DNA from: Rhizobium sullae
GTDB taxonomy: Bacteria > Pseudomonadota > Alphaproteobacteria > Rhizobiales > Rhizobiaceae
Assembly: GCF_900169785.1 (NCBI RefSeq)
Contig: NZ_FWER01000048.1
Span: 1 to 44,445, forward strand
Direction: 5' to 3'
Length of the DNA: 44,445 nt
A program made the position numbers and the translations under genes. A model generated the notes under the pieces. The model had not been told where the DNA came from and ran no database searches. It saw only the letters and a program-made list of their open reading frames with translations. Positions 1 through 11,156 of the stretch are shown in pieces. Positions within the stretch are counted from its first letter, which is position 1, and each line of letters begins with the position of its first letter.

Positions 1-159
1 CTGCTGATGGTGACGGTGCTGCGCAGGTTGAAAGGATCGAGTTTACTGGAGGAATATCCGAACCTCTCCGCCTATGTCGCCCGTGGTGAAGCGCGGCCCG
101 CATACAAGCGTGCTTTCGACGCACAGTTGGCGGTGTTCACCGCCGTATCGACCGGCTGA
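1..159 (+). CDS. Glutathione S-transferase family protein, C-terminal end (partial)
   Basis: Open frame from the first base to TGA at 157-159, 52 residues. It ends in a helical tail with EEYPNLSAYVARGEARPAYK, which matches the C-terminal helical domain of rhizobial GST-like proteins, where a YP.L..Y..R...RPA.KRA pattern is usual. The glutathione-binding thioredoxin fold lies outside the window, so substrate and subclass cannot be judged. The gene converges with the minus-strand gene that follows, with 44 bases between the stops. Confidence 0.75.
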   Translation: MLMVTVLRRLKGSSLLEEYPNLSAYVARGEARPAYKRAFDAQLAVFTAVSTG

Positions 160-203
160 CAAAGGCCGTTCTGACTCGAGCGGTCGCGGTCGTGAGCCGG
201 ACT

Positions 204-629
204 TCAGATGATGCCGTGCTTCCTTAAGAGCGCCTGCTCGTCGCCGGACACCCAGCCGAAAACTTTCAGCTCCCCATCGAGGACGAAGTAGTGAACATCG
301 AAATCTATCGCTATGTCCGGTTGATCCTTGCGGGCATAGGTTGCCGTCCAAGCAACATGGGCCACGCAATGATGCGCGTCTATGGGCGAGAGGCGGACAT
401 TACGCATCCGCATCTCCTTCGTCCCTATCGCCCGATAGCGCTGATAGCCTTGCGCCATGGCTCGCTTGAATTGATCGTCGTTCTTCCCGGTCATAACTCC
501 GGCAGGCGCGGCACCTATGAACTCGCAAGCATAAAGCGATGCGACTTCGTCCATGTTTGTGTCGCCGCCGAGGGACCGATTGAAAAGGCTCTCGTATCGC
601 TGGAAGAGCTTCCTTACGCTGGGTTCCAT
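204..629 (-). CDS. NTF2/SnoaL-like domain protein
   Basis: 141 residues from the ATG at 629, chosen because it has a good ribosome site (GAGAGGA, about 5 bases upstream). A longer open frame extends to 752, but its extra residues look like read-through of the leader. Size and pattern fit the cone-shaped NTF2-like fold: N-terminal helices (RKLFQRYESLFNRSL), then strands ending in HYFVLDGELKVFGWVSGDEQ. Such proteins bind small ligands or act as small isomerases or polyketide cyclase-like enzymes, and the sequence does not reveal a substrate. The gene stands alone on the minus strand, 173 bases beyond the RcnB-like gene's stop. Called as a family member only. Confidence 0.7.
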   Translation of the reverse strand: MEPSVRKLFQRYESLFNRSLGGDTNMDEVASLYACEFIGAAPAGVMTGKNDDQFKRAMAQGYQRYRAIGTKEMRMRNVRLSPIDAHHCVAHVAWTATYARKDQPDIAIDFDVHYFVLDGELKVFGWVSGDEQALLRKHGII

Positions 630-760
630 GATTTCCTCTCGGAGGAGTGCGGCCATGGTCGGCAGGGGTCGCGCAACAGTCTTCTTCTGCTGCAGGTCAA
701 GCTGCCCGCAGCGTCTTGCTGCGAGCGACTTTAGAGCCCAAAGGTGGTTCATTTAAGTTA

Positions 761-783
761 GCGCTGGGCCACGCGGCCCGCGC
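761..783 (-). terminator. Hairpin after rcnB-like gene
   Basis: A GC-rich hairpin (GCGCGGGCC / GGCCC-A-GCGC, 9 pairs with a one-base bulge, loop GCGT) begins 20 bases past the stop of the minus-strand gene ending at 803. It is followed by TAACTTAAA rather than a clean U-run, so it is a likely but not canonical intrinsic terminator. Confidence 0.45.
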
Positions 784-802
784 CTCTCTCAAAGTCACTC
801 GC

Positions 803-1117
803 TCACCGAGCCGCGATGATGCTCGAGACGATGCCGCTCGTGATGCCGATGAGCAGGAAGTCGTTGTCGGCCCTGACCCACCGGTAGCCGCGCGGCGGTG
901 GCGACAGGCGGTAGCGGCGGTAGTCGCGGACCTCGGCCATGTGCCGGCGCTCTGCGGCGGTCATGCGATGACCCTTCGTCCAGCGGTATTTGTGGACAAC
1001 GACCTTCGTCTCGACGATGACCGGTCGGCGGTGTTCGGCGGCACTCGCCTGCGATGCGAAAGCAATCGGCGTAAGCAGGAAGGAGGCGGAAAGCAGGGCT
1101 GCGAATATCTTTTTCAT
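803..1117 (-). CDS. RcnB-like periplasmic protein
   Basis: 104 residues. Residues 1-26 form a clear Sec signal peptide (MKKIF, hydrophobic core, ASQASA cleavage). The mature part is rich in H, R and Y and ends with SPPPRGYRWVRADNDFLLIG followed by a hydrophobic tail, the signature of the RcnB/YohN family. In Escherichia coli RcnB is a periplasmic protein that modulates nickel/cobalt efflux through RcnA. No rcnA homologue is visible nearby, so a metal role is inherited from the family name and not supported locally. Rhizobia usually carry several copies of this family with unknown roles. The gene is monocistronic with its own terminator-like hairpin. Confidence 0.8.
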   Translation of the reverse strand: MKKIFAALLSASFLLTPIAFASQASAAEHRRPVIVETKVVVHKYRWTKGHRMTAAERRHMAEVRDYRRYRLSPPPRGYRWVRADNDFLLIGITSGIVSSIIAAR

Positions 1118-1228
1118 CGGGGGATCCCTTGTGCTGAATACGCCCCGAAACTAGGTCTGCGAAGGTGAACCTAAACTGAAAATTAAGTTAAACTTTCGTA
1201 ATGGAAATCGAAGCTTACGAGCATAGGC

Positions 1229-1768
1229 TTATATTTTAGTTTCGCCTTTTAAAGCGACCGCGTTAGCCCGACTGAAGATCAAAGCCATATTGACGACGTC
1301 GAGATAGCGGCCATCGATATGAACGGCATCCTTACTTACGCCCTCACTGACGAAGCCGACCTTCTCGTAGAGGCGGATTGCGCGGGCATTGTCGGCATGG
1401 ACGCTGAGCTCGACGCGCCCGATGCCGTATTCCCTCGCCTGCTTCAGCGTCGTCTCCATGAGACGCAATCCGAGACCTTGTCCGCGGTAGGCGGGGATGA
1501 TGCCCATGCCGAGCGATCCCCGGTGCGCATGTGACGGAAACAAGTGCCGGCGGATATCACACCAGCCGATCACCTCGCCATCCTTCACCGCGACGAACTG
1601 CGGATGCTTGTTCTCGATCATGCCGAGAACGAATTTCCGCGCGTCTTCGAGCGGCGGCGCCTCCAGGAAGGTCAGATATCTGCGTTCGCGCGCGACAACG
1701 TCGACAGCCCGGCGATAGCTCTCGATGTGCCGGACGGCGATGGGCTCAATGATGATATCGGGTGCCAT
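1229..1768 (-). CDS. GNAT-family N-acetyltransferase
   Basis: 179 residues from ATG 1768, two bases after the stop of the upstream beta-xylosidase gene, so the two are translationally coupled. A longer in-frame extension to 2359 only reads another frame of the xylosidase gene. The acetyl-CoA site is clear: LGMGIIPAYRGQGLGLRLME contains the R/Q-x-x-G-x-G/A loop of motif A, followed by VELSVHADNARAIRLYEKVGF (motif B). This resembles RimJ/RimL or phosphinothricin-type acetyltransferases; the acceptor is unknown. It is the last gene of the carbohydrate operon. An acetyltransferase there may modify an imported sugar or detoxify an analogue, but this is inference. Confidence 0.85.
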   Translation of the reverse strand: MAPDIIIEPIAVRHIESYRRAVDVVARERRYLTFLEAPPLEDARKFVLGMIENKHPQFVAVKDGEVIGWCDIRRHLFPSHAHRGSLGMGIIPAYRGQGLGLRLMETTLKQAREYGIGRVELSVHADNARAIRLYEKVGFVSEGVSKDAVHIDGRYLDVVNMALIFSRANAVALKGETKI

Positions 1769-1770
1769 CT

Positions 1771-3384
1771 TCAAAGCTCTTCGTAATTGAACCAATCGAA
1801 ATCGGCCGTCTTGGCGCGGCCCGAGGTGTCGAAGGCGAAGACGCCGGCAAAGGCGCCGGTGAAGGAGCCATGCTCGCCGCGCCCGCCCTCGTCGGAGACG
1901 ACACCGGCATCGAGAACCGGGCCAATCGGCTGCCAGGCGCCCTTGCCTTCCGTCTGCCAGAAGAACTGCAGGTCGTTGTCGCGGATTTCCATGGAGAGCT
2001 GGACGCGGCCTTCCGCCGGAAGGGCGACGCCGCTGCCCGCGGAGAAGCTGAGGCGGCCGTTCGGATAGTCCCCATTGCAGGAAAGGATCGTGACGCAGCG
2101 GCCGAGCTTTTCGTGCAGCGTCACGGCAACGGCGTGGAACTTGTGGCGATTGTAGTAATGCGTCAGCCCGGCGACCTGCTGGTAGGTGTCGGGATCGAAT
2201 TCCACGACCGTCTCGGCGCGGAAGCTGTGATGCTCCTGACGGCGGGCGACGAGCGCCTGCTCGAACCATGAACCGATGCTTTCTCGGGCGATGAGGCGTA
2301 GATGGCCGGGGCGGTCGGTGAGGTTGAAGATGCGTTCCGGCCGCGGCGTGCGCAGCCACTGGAAATCTGCAGGCAGCTTGCCGTCATCGAAACTGTATTC
2401 GGTGCGAACCGGCTTTTCGATGCAGACTGCACCCATCAGGCCCGGAACCTCGACGTCTGGCACCGTCGTGCCATTTTCGAGATAGAGCCAGCCGTCTTCC
2501 TTCCAGGCGCATTTCTGCAAGGCGGCTTCGCGGCCGAGCGTGCAGCGGCGCTTCGGCGGCAGCGGGCGGCCGCAAAGATGGGTGTGATAGACCTGCCCGT
2601 CCGGCGTCTCGACATATTGGCCATGCCCTGCCCGCTGCAGAACGGCCTCCGGATTGTCTTTGGAGGTGATGAGATGCATGTTCGGATGCATCTCATAGTG
2701 GCCGTCAATGGTGCGCGAACGCGCCATGGTGACCGCATGGTCATAGCCGGTGCCACCTTCGGCGGTCGTGAGATAGTAATAGCCATTGCGCTTGAAGAGA
2801 TGCGGGCCTTCGACGAGGCCGAGCGGGCTACCGGCGAAGATGTTCTTGATCGGCCCCTTCAGCGCCTTCGTGACCGGGTCCCATTCCTGCAGCAGGATGC
2901 CATCAAAGGCCGGATGCTTCGGCGCGCCGCCATAGCTCTCCGTGCGGTGGTTCCATTGCATATTGAGGAACCACTTGCGGCCGTTATCGTCATGGAAGAG
3001 TGAGGGATCGAAGCCCGAGGAGTTGACGTAGACTGGCTCCGACCACTCGCCCTCGATCGTCGGCGAGGTGACGATGTAGTTATGCGCGTCCTTGAAGTTG
3101 CCGTCGAAGCGCTTGACATCGGTATAGACCAGCCAGAACTGTCCGTCGGCATAGGAGAGGCACGGCGCCCAGATGCCGCAGCTGTCGGGATTGCCGCGCA
3201 TGTCGAGCTGCGATTGGCGCTCCAGCGGACGGCGCACCAGTGTCCAGTTCACCAGGTCGCGCGAATGGTGGATCTGCACGCCCGGATACCATTCGAAGGT
3301 CGAGGTCGCGATGTAATAGTCCTCTCCCACGCGGCAGATGGATGGATCGGGATTGAAACCCGGCAGAATGGGATTGCGGATCAT
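1771..3384 (-). CDS. xynB: Glycoside hydrolase family 43 beta-xylosidase / alpha-L-arabinofuranosidase
   Basis: 537 residues, the normal size for two-domain GH43 (XynB-type) enzymes. The N-terminal five-bladed propeller opens with GFNPDPS (catalytic base Asp13). It contains the second acidic residue in GFDPSLFHDDNG and the acid Glu in GLVEGPHLFK. The C-terminal part (about 320-537) is the beta-sandwich domain typical of this subfamily. There is no signal peptide, so it acts in the cytoplasm on short oligosaccharides brought in by the linked ABC importer, releasing xylose or arabinose from the non-reducing end. It overlaps nothing and is separated by 84 bases from the aldo/keto reductase gene upstream. 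GH43 specificity cannot be settled from sequence alone. Confidence 0.92.
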   Translation of the reverse strand: MIRNPILPGFNPDPSICRVGEDYYIATSTFEWYPGVQIHHSRDLVNWTLVRRPLERQSQLDMRGNPDSCGIWAPCLSYADGQFWLVYTDVKRFDGNFKDAHNYIVTSPTIEGEWSEPVYVNSSGFDPSLFHDDNGRKWFLNMQWNHRTESYGGAPKHPAFDGILLQEWDPVTKALKGPIKNIFAGSPLGLVEGPHLFKRNGYYYLTTAEGGTGYDHAVTMARSRTIDGHYEMHPNMHLITSKDNPEAVLQRAGHGQYVETPDGQVYHTHLCGRPLPPKRRCTLGREAALQKCAWKEDGWLYLENGTTVPDVEVPGLMGAVCIEKPVRTEYSFDDGKLPADFQWLRTPRPERIFNLTDRPGHLRLIARESIGSWFEQALVARRQEHHSFRAETVVEFDPDTYQQVAGLTHYYNRHKFHAVAVTLHEKLGRCVTILSCNGDYPNGRLSFSAGSGVALPAEGRVQLSMEIRDNDLQFFWQTEGKGAWQPIGPVLDAGVVSDEGGRGEHGSFTGAFAGVFAFDTSGRAKTADFDWFNYEEL

Positions 3385-3468
3385 GAGACTTCTCCTCCGG
3401 AATGCGGCACGTACATCATGCTCAATTCGCCAGCGCCCGGTCGTTTCTTTCCGGACGCAGCCGTTTCG

Positions 3469-4500
<1,032 letters not shown>

Positions 4501-4523
4501 GGTCCTGATCCTTTGGAAAAGTG

Positions 4524-4548
4524 CGCGCGGGCCAGAAAGGCCCGCGCG
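4524..4548 (-). terminator. Intercistronic hairpin with U-rich tail
   Basis: Ten-pair perfect stem (CGCGCGGGCC / GGCCCGCGCG) with a 5-base loop, followed on the minus strand by CACTTTTCC. It lies between the Gfo/Idh oxidoreductase gene and the aldo/keto reductase gene of one operon. It probably causes partial termination or protects the upstream message from exonucleases. Confidence 0.6.
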
Positions 4549-4568
4549 GAAAATAGCCCTTTGGAGGC

Positions 4569-5702
4569 CTACTTCAAGAGCGCCTGAGCCTCTTCGATGC
4601 CGAGCGCGGCAGGCTGCGTGCAGGTCGTCGTCAGTTCAACGAACCTGCCCTCCTCGCCCGATTTCAGGATCGAGGTCATGACATCGACGCCATGCAGCGT
4701 GCGCTCAAGCGAGCAGCGAGCATCGCGGCCGTCGATGAGCGCGGCCACCATATCGGCAAGGCCTGCCGTGCGGTAGTTGGCGCGCGGCCCCTGCGGGCTT
4801 TCCTGGTTGAACTTGCCGAAGGGATGCTCCCAGGCTTCAAGCGGCTTGATCTCCTTGTCGCGCCCGCTGGCCTCGACGGCGCCGCCGAAGAAGTTCGGGT
4901 CCGGCACGAAAAGGGTGCCATCGGTGCCGTAAAGCTCCATATTGGCATGGCGATGCGACCAGACGTCCCAGCTTGCCGTCAGCGTCACCGTCGCGCCGCT
5001 GACGAATTCCAGCAGTGCCTGGACGGTCGTCGGCGTCTTGACCGGAATCGTCTCGCCGTGGCGCGGCTGGCTGGTGATCGTGCGCGTCTCCGATGCCATG
5101 GACGTAATCGCACCGACGCGCTTCACCGGGCCGATGAAATTGATGAGATTGGCGATGTAGTACGGCCCCATATCGAGGATGGGACCGCCACCCGGCAGGA
5201 AGAAGAAGTCCGGGTTCGGATGCCACATCTCCATCCCCGGCCCCATGACATAGCAGGAGCCGGAGGTGATGCGGCCGATGCCACCCTCGTCCACATATTT
5301 GCGGGCAAGCTGGTGCGCGCCGCCGAGGAAGGTATCCGGCGCGCAGCCCACGGAGAGTTTCTTTTCCTTGGCGATGCGGCGCAGATCCTCGCCCTGTTCC
5401 AGCGTCAGAACGAGCGGCTTTTCGGAAAAGACGTGCTTGCCGGCCTCAAGCGCTGCCTTCGAGACCGGATAGTGCGCATCGGGGATCGTCAGATTGACGA
5501 CGACGTCGATCTCGTCATTGGCGAGAAGCTGCTCGATCGTCTGGGCGGTGACGCCGTATTCCTCGGCACGCAGTTCGGCCGCCTGCACGTTGATATCCGC
5601 GCAGGCGAGCATTTTCAGCCCCTTGAAAAGGGGCGCAAGCGAAAGGTAGGTCGTGGAGATGTTGCCGCATCCGATGATGCCGACGCCAAGTTCCTTGGTC
5701 AT
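4569..5702 (-). CDS. Gfo/Idh/MocA-family sugar oxidoreductase
   Basis: 377 residues. A Rossmann fold starts at residue 8 (GIIGCGNIS), the EKP triad (94-96) that contributes the catalytic lysine is present, and the C-terminal domain has GGGPILDMGPYYIANLINF. At the usual D-x-x-x-H site of the family the histidine position is tyrosine-rich (DMGPYY), a common variant in sugar-acting members. These NAD(P)-dependent enzymes oxidise or epimerise hydroxyls on sugars, glycosides or cyclitols. The partner TIM-barrel isomerase gene is 8 bases upstream, a frequent pairing in rhizobial glycoside catabolism, including routes that oxidise the 3-hydroxyl of sugars. The exact substrate is unknown. Confidence 0.9.
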   Translation of the reverse strand: MTKELGVGIIGCGNISTTYLSLAPLFKGLKMLACADINVQAAELRAEEYGVTAQTIEQLLANDEIDVVVNLTIPDAHYPVSKAALEAGKHVFSEKPLVLTLEQGEDLRRIAKEKKLSVGCAPDTFLGGAHQLARKYVDEGGIGRITSGSCYVMGPGMEMWHPNPDFFFLPGGGPILDMGPYYIANLINFIGPVKRVGAITSMASETRTITSQPRHGETIPVKTPTTVQALLEFVSGATVTLTASWDVWSHRHANMELYGTDGTLFVPDPNFFGGAVEASGRDKEIKPLEAWEHPFGKFNQESPQGPRANYRTAGLADMVAALIDGRDARCSLERTLHGVDVMTSILKSGEEGRFVELTTTCTQPAALGIEEAQALLK

Positions 5703-5710
5703 GGTTTGCC

Positions 5711-6475
5711 TCAGTAGGTCTTGAAGGATGCGATCGAGCGGGCAATCAGGCGCTCGATGTCGCTCGGATTGTCGTGTTCGACGACGTAATGCTTGGCGTT
5801 GGTGGCCTTCAGCGCCGCGATCAGCTTCGGCCAGGCAAGCGTGCCGTGACCGACATCGGCCCAGCCGTCCTCGTCCTTGTTCTCGCCGGCGGGCGCGATG
5901 TCCTTGACGTGGACAGCGGTGATGCGGGAGCCAAGCTTTTCGATCCAGGCGAAGGGATCGCCGCCGCCGCGGACGACCCAGGCGATGTCCGCTTCCCAGG
6001 AAATACCGGGCGCGCCTTCGAAGATGCGCTCGATCGGCAGCGAACCGTCGGCAAGCTTCACGAATTCGAAGTCGTGGTTGTGCCAGCCGAACGCGTAGCC
6101 GGCATCCTTGTAGGGCTTGGCCATCTCCTGCAGGCGCTTGCCGAAGGCGAGCCAGCCGGCGCCGTCCGCCGGGCGCTGGTCTGCGGCAAGATGCGGTGCG
6201 TAGATCGAATCCATGCCGAGCGTTTTGGCGATCAGCAGCGACTGCTGGACATTGTTCTCGAGGAAATCCGGGCTGAAATGGCCAGTTGCCATCACGAGGC
6301 CATTCTTGTCGAGATCGGCGCGCAGGCTCTTCAAACCGGCATCATCGAGCTCGGCATAGATGCCGCCGAAACCTTCGACTTCCGAATAACCGGCCTTGCC
6401 GAGCTTTTCGAAGATTGTCGAATAGGGTTGGAAATTGCGGGCGCTGTAAAGCTGAAAACTCAGTTTCGTCATCAC
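5711..6475 (-). CDS. Sugar phosphate isomerase/epimerase (AP-endonuclease 2-like TIM barrel)
   Basis: 254 residues, standard length. Metal-binding and catalytic segments of the xylose-isomerase-like TIM barrel are visible: FGWHNHDFEF, SWEADIAWVVRGG, TAVHVKDIAP, DVGHGTLAWP and YVVEHDNPSD. The acidic and histidine residues in these segments normally bind a divalent metal and carry an isomerisation of a keto-sugar. It has no signal peptide. It sits between the beta-mannosidase gene (32 bases upstream) and the Gfo/Idh gene (8 bases downstream). Probable role is to process a monosaccharide, perhaps a 3-keto-sugar, produced within this pathway. Specific activity is not deducible. Confidence 0.88.
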   Translation of the reverse strand: MMTKLSFQLYSARNFQPYSTIFEKLGKAGYSEVEGFGGIYAELDDAGLKSLRADLDKNGLVMATGHFSPDFLENNVQQSLLIAKTLGMDSIYAPHLAADQRPADGAGWLAFGKRLQEMAKPYKDAGYAFGWHNHDFEFVKLADGSLPIERIFEGAPGISWEADIAWVVRGGGDPFAWIEKLGSRITAVHVKDIAPAGENKDEDGWADVGHGTLAWPKLIAALKATNAKHYVVEHDNPSDIERLIARSIASFKTY

Positions 6476-6507
6476 TTTCTCCTCGGGCCTCGTGCCCTTT
6501 CTTCAAA

Positions 6508-8973
6508 TCAATCTGCCGACTGGCAGGAATGCAGGTCGTAGAAGCGGAAGTCCGGCAGCGTGTTGCCTTCAAGCGGTTTTGCCGGAGTAAAGAGGATGCG
6601 GCGGGTCTCGCCAGCCGCCAGATCGAAGGCGTTGTCGGAGTATTTGCCATCCGTCTCGGTCTCGATCATCACGAATAGCGCCAGTCCCTTGGCAGTGACG
6701 TTGAGGCAAATCGAGCCGTCTTCCTCGACATATTCACGGGTCACCTGGAGACCGGCAGGCTCCAATTCGAGCGCCTTGTAGGTGCCGTGGACGTAGTGCC
6801 CATCGCCGCCCATGCCGTTCGACGCGGTGAAGCGCCAGGCAAGCAGCGTGCCTTCCGGAATGTCCGACACATCGATCGTCGATGCCGTCACGGCGCCATC
6901 CGGGGTACAGACGGCCTGGACATCCTTCAGGTGCCCGCGCTCGCCCTTCATCGTCAGAATGGAAATCGAAAGGTCAGCGCTGATTTCCGAAAGCGTGTCG
7001 TTGACCAGTGAGAAACCGATCGACTTGCCGTCCTCGGACGGGATGGCGGCGACGGCGACCGGCTGGAAGAAGCGCTTGACGAGATAGTGCATCGCCTTCC
7101 AGCGCCCGCCATAGTCGAGGCTCGACCAGGACGCGACCGGCCAGGTGTCGTTGAGCTGCCAGTAGATCGTGCCCATGCAATGGGGTTTGAGCGACCGCCA
7201 GTACTCCACCGCCGTCTTGATCGCCAGCCCCTGCTGGATCTGGCTCAGATAGACGAAGTTCGGAAAGTCCTTGGGGAAGCGAAAATAGCGGAACATCGTG
7301 CCCGCGATGCGTTCGTTGCCGCCAGCGTTCTTCTGGTGCAATTCCATGACCGGAGACGCGACGTTCATGTCCTTCTTGTCGGCATAAGTCTTGATGACAG
7401 GAAGCGACGTGTAGGACTGGAATCCGAATTCCGAGCAGAAGCGCGGGCGCACCGAACGGTAATTGTCGAACGACTTGTTCTCGTGCCAGACCGACCAGTA
7501 GTGCATGTCGCCGGAGCCATCGGCGTGCCAAGCATCGCCGAAATCCAGATAGCCGGAGGCCGGGCTGGACGGCCACCAGATGGCATCGGGTGCCGCCTTC
7601 TTCATCGCCTGCTCGATCGTGCGGTTCAGCCGGTCGTAGGAGACGAGGTAGCGGTCGCGGTTCTTCTTCGGTTCATCGAACCATGTGAGCGCGCCAACCA
7701 GCTCGTTGTCGCCGCACCAGAGCGCGATCGACGGATGGGAGGAGAGCCGCTTGACCTGGTAGTCGACTTCGAGCGCGACTCCATCGAGGAAATCCTCAGT
7801 CGACGGGTAAAGATTGCAGGCAAACATGAAATCCTGCCAGATCATGAGGCCGAGGCGATCGCAGAGATCGTAGAACCAGTCGTGCTCGTAGAAGCCGCCG
7901 CCCCAGACACGGATGATGTTCATGTTGGCTGCTTTTGCCGATTGCAGCAGGTCCTCGGTCTTCTCCGGCGACGACAGTGAAAAGAGCGCATCCGCCGGAA
8001 TCCAGTTGGCGCCGCGGCAGAAGATTTCGCGGCCGTTGACCTTGAAGGCGAAACGGCTGCCTGCGGCATCCGGCGTGGTGATGAGCTCGACAGTACGAAG
8101 GCCGATCTGCTTCATCACCTCATCTGACGGCAGGTCGACAGCGAGCGCATAAAGCGCCTGCTCGCCGCTGCCGGCGGGCCACCAGAGGCGCGGCTTCTCG
8201 ACAAGGAAGATATGATTGACCAGCGTCTCGCCGGCGCTGACGCCGACATCGAGCCGGACACGCTCGCCATCCAGCGAAAAATGCACCGGGACGATGCCCG
8301 GATCCTTCGCAAAGAGCGTTGCTGTGACCTGCAGCTCGACGCTACCGTCAAGATTGTGCGCCTGGCGGGTCGTGACGTGATCGATGCGCGCGGTTTCGAG
8401 CTTCTTCAGCGTGATCGTACCGTAAAGCCCGAGCGGCGCGATTGCGATATTCCAGTCCCAGCCGAAATGGCATTGCGGCTTGCGCAGCATATTGCCGTTG
8501 GCGATCGGTGAATTGCCAGGGTGGTAAGGAATGTAAAAGGGCTGTTTGGCCTGCCGTTCAGCGCCGGCGGCGATACTCGAATGCAGCACGATGCGGATCG
8601 TGTTTTTGCCGGCCTTCAGCACGCTTGACACATCCGGCCGGTAGCGGCGGAAGCAGTTGTCGGCCGCGAGCACCAGAAAGCCGTTGACGAAGACCGAGGC
8701 GACGGTGTCGAGGTAATCGATGTCGAGATACCAGTCGCCGTCGCTCTGCGGCAGCGTGAAGCTCCGCTCGAGCGCCCAATCTCGGTGCGCGACCCACTGC
8801 ACCTGTTCTTCGTTGCGGCCGAAATAGGGTTCCGGAATGAGTTCCGCTGCGTGAAGCGCCGTATGGACGTCGCCCGGAAGCGTGATCACTGTGGTGACTT
8901 CGCCATCGGCTGACGTGAGTTGCCAGGAACCGGAAAGATCGATGCTGGACGCAGTCTGCGGCAAGGAAGTCAT
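6508..8973 (-). CDS. Glycoside hydrolase family 2 beta-mannosidase
   Basis: 821 residues, the usual size for bacterial GH2 mannosidases. Order: N-terminal sugar-binding jelly roll (LSGSWQLTSADGE, WVAHRDWALERSF), immunoglobulin-like domain, then the TIM barrel with RVWGGGFYEHDWFYDLCD and WQDFMFACNLYP. The acid/base glutamate is Glu424 (WCGDNELVG) and the nucleophile is Glu515 (FCSEFGFQ), both in expected contexts. The WQDFMFA segment and overall similarity favour beta-mannosidase over beta-galactosidase. No signal peptide, so it hydrolyses imported beta-mannosides in the cytoplasm. With the GH43 enzyme in the same operon, the substrate set is probably plant hemicellulose fragments. Confidence 0.93.
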   Translation of the reverse strand: MTSLPQTASSIDLSGSWQLTSADGEVTTVITLPGDVHTALHAAELIPEPYFGRNEEQVQWVAHRDWALERSFTLPQSDGDWYLDIDYLDTVASVFVNGFLVLAADNCFRRYRPDVSSVLKAGKNTIRIVLHSSIAAGAERQAKQPFYIPYHPGNSPIANGNMLRKPQCHFGWDWNIAIAPLGLYGTITLKKLETARIDHVTTRQAHNLDGSVELQVTATLFAKDPGIVPVHFSLDGERVRLDVGVSAGETLVNHIFLVEKPRLWWPAGSGEQALYALAVDLPSDEVMKQIGLRTVELITTPDAAGSRFAFKVNGREIFCRGANWIPADALFSLSSPEKTEDLLQSAKAANMNIIRVWGGGFYEHDWFYDLCDRLGLMIWQDFMFACNLYPSTEDFLDGVALEVDYQVKRLSSHPSIALWCGDNELVGALTWFDEPKKNRDRYLVSYDRLNRTIEQAMKKAAPDAIWWPSSPASGYLDFGDAWHADGSGDMHYWSVWHENKSFDNYRSVRPRFCSEFGFQSYTSLPVIKTYADKKDMNVASPVMELHQKNAGGNERIAGTMFRYFRFPKDFPNFVYLSQIQQGLAIKTAVEYWRSLKPHCMGTIYWQLNDTWPVASWSSLDYGGRWKAMHYLVKRFFQPVAVAAIPSEDGKSIGFSLVNDTLSEISADLSISILTMKGERGHLKDVQAVCTPDGAVTASTIDVSDIPEGTLLAWRFTASNGMGGDGHYVHGTYKALELEPAGLQVTREYVEEDGSICLNVTAKGLALFVMIETETDGKYSDNAFDLAAGETRRILFTPAKPLEGNTLPDFRFYDLHSCQSAD

Positions 8974-9063
8974 AGCATTATCCCGATCAGGCCGCCTTGG
9001 GAAGTGCCGGACGATACCGGACCATGGCCGAACTTGGACGGCCGGATGGCCGCATTGAAGATC

Positions 9064-9086
9064 GGGCGGAGCTTTCGGCCCCGCCC
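9064..9086 (-). terminator. Intercistronic hairpin after ABC ATPase gene
   Basis: Nine-pair stem on the minus strand (GGGCGGGGC / GCTCCGCCC with one G-U pair, loop CGAAA), beginning 10 bases after the ATPase stop codon. There is no U-run after it. It is probably an RNA-stabilising or attenuating hairpin between the transport genes and the enzyme genes. Confidence 0.45.
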
Positions 9087-9096
9087 GTATTGCGGT

Positions 9097-10206
<1,110 letters not shown>

Positions 10207-10211
10207 CAGGC

Positions 10212-11156
10212 TTACCCTTTGACTGCGCCGGCGGCGATACCGCGAACGAAAAGCCGACCGGACAGGAAATAGACGATGAGCGGAACTGCGCCCGTCAGCA
10301 GCGTTGCCGCCATATTGACGTTGTATTCCTTCACGCCCTGAACCGAATTGACGATATTGTTGAGCTGCACGGTCATCGGATAGGTATCCGGCCGTGTGAA
10401 GACGACACCGAACAGGAAGTCGTTCCAGATGCCGGTGACCTGCAGGATCATCGCGACCACGAAGATCGGCAGAGACATGGGAAGCATGATCCGGAAATAG
10501 ATCTGCCAGAACCCTGCCCCGTCGATACGAGCCGCCTTGAACAGTTCCACCGGAAGCGAAGCGAAATAATTCCGGAAGAGCAGCGTCAGGATCGGCATGC
10601 CGAAGATCGTGTGGACGATGACGAGCCCGGTGAGCGTGCCGTAAATCCCCAATTCCCTGAGCACGATGACGATCGGATAGATCATCACCTGATAGGGAAT
10701 GAAGGCGCCGATGATGAGGATCGAGAAGAACAGTTCCGCTCCCTTGAACCGCCAGTTGGCGAGCGCGTAACCGCTGACCGAGGCAATCGCGATCGAAACG
10801 ACGACGGAGGGCACCAGGATGCGCACGGAGTTCCAGAACCCGCGGGAAAGACCATCGCAATTCAGCCCGGTGCAAGCCTGCGCCCAGGCTTTCACCCAGG
10901 GCTCAAAGGTGATTTCCATCGGCGGCGAGAAGATGTTGCCGAGACGGATTTCGGGCATGCCCTTGAGCGATGTAACGACCATGACGTAAAGCGGCAGGAG
11001 GTAGTAGAGCGCCGCAACGGCCAGCGCACCATAAAGCATGATGTTGCGCGGCGAAAAGATGCGGCGAGGCTTGCGGCCGCTGGGACCGCTGGCGAGCTGC
11101 GAAGAAACCGCATCAAAGCCTGCGGCAGCGGTGTTGAGGGTGCTGATATTAGCCAC
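10212..11156 (-). CDS. Carbohydrate ABC transporter permease (MalG-like)
   Basis: 314 residues, six predicted transmembrane segments after a cytosolic N-terminus of about 35 residues. The EAA loop that contacts the ATPase is recognisable as KAARIDGAGFWQIYFRIMLP. The C-terminal GAVKG end is typical of MalG-type CUT1 permeases. The start overlaps the end of the preceding permease gene by 8 bases, which implies coupled translation and equal stoichiometry. Together the two permeases form the inner-membrane channel of the importer. Confidence 0.93.
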   Translation of the reverse strand: MANISTLNTAAAGFDAVSSQLASGPSGRKPRRIFSPRNIMLYGALAVAALYYLLPLYVMVVTSLKGMPEIRLGNIFSPPMEITFEPWVKAWAQACTGLNCDGLSRGFWNSVRILVPSVVVSIAIASVSGYALANWRFKGAELFFSILIIGAFIPYQVMIYPIVIVLRELGIYGTLTGLVIVHTIFGMPILTLLFRNYFASLPVELFKAARIDGAGFWQIYFRIMLPMSLPIFVVAMILQVTGIWNDFLFGVVFTRPDTYPMTVQLNNIVNSVQGVKEYNVNMAATLLTGAVPLIVYFLSGRLFVRGIAAGAVKG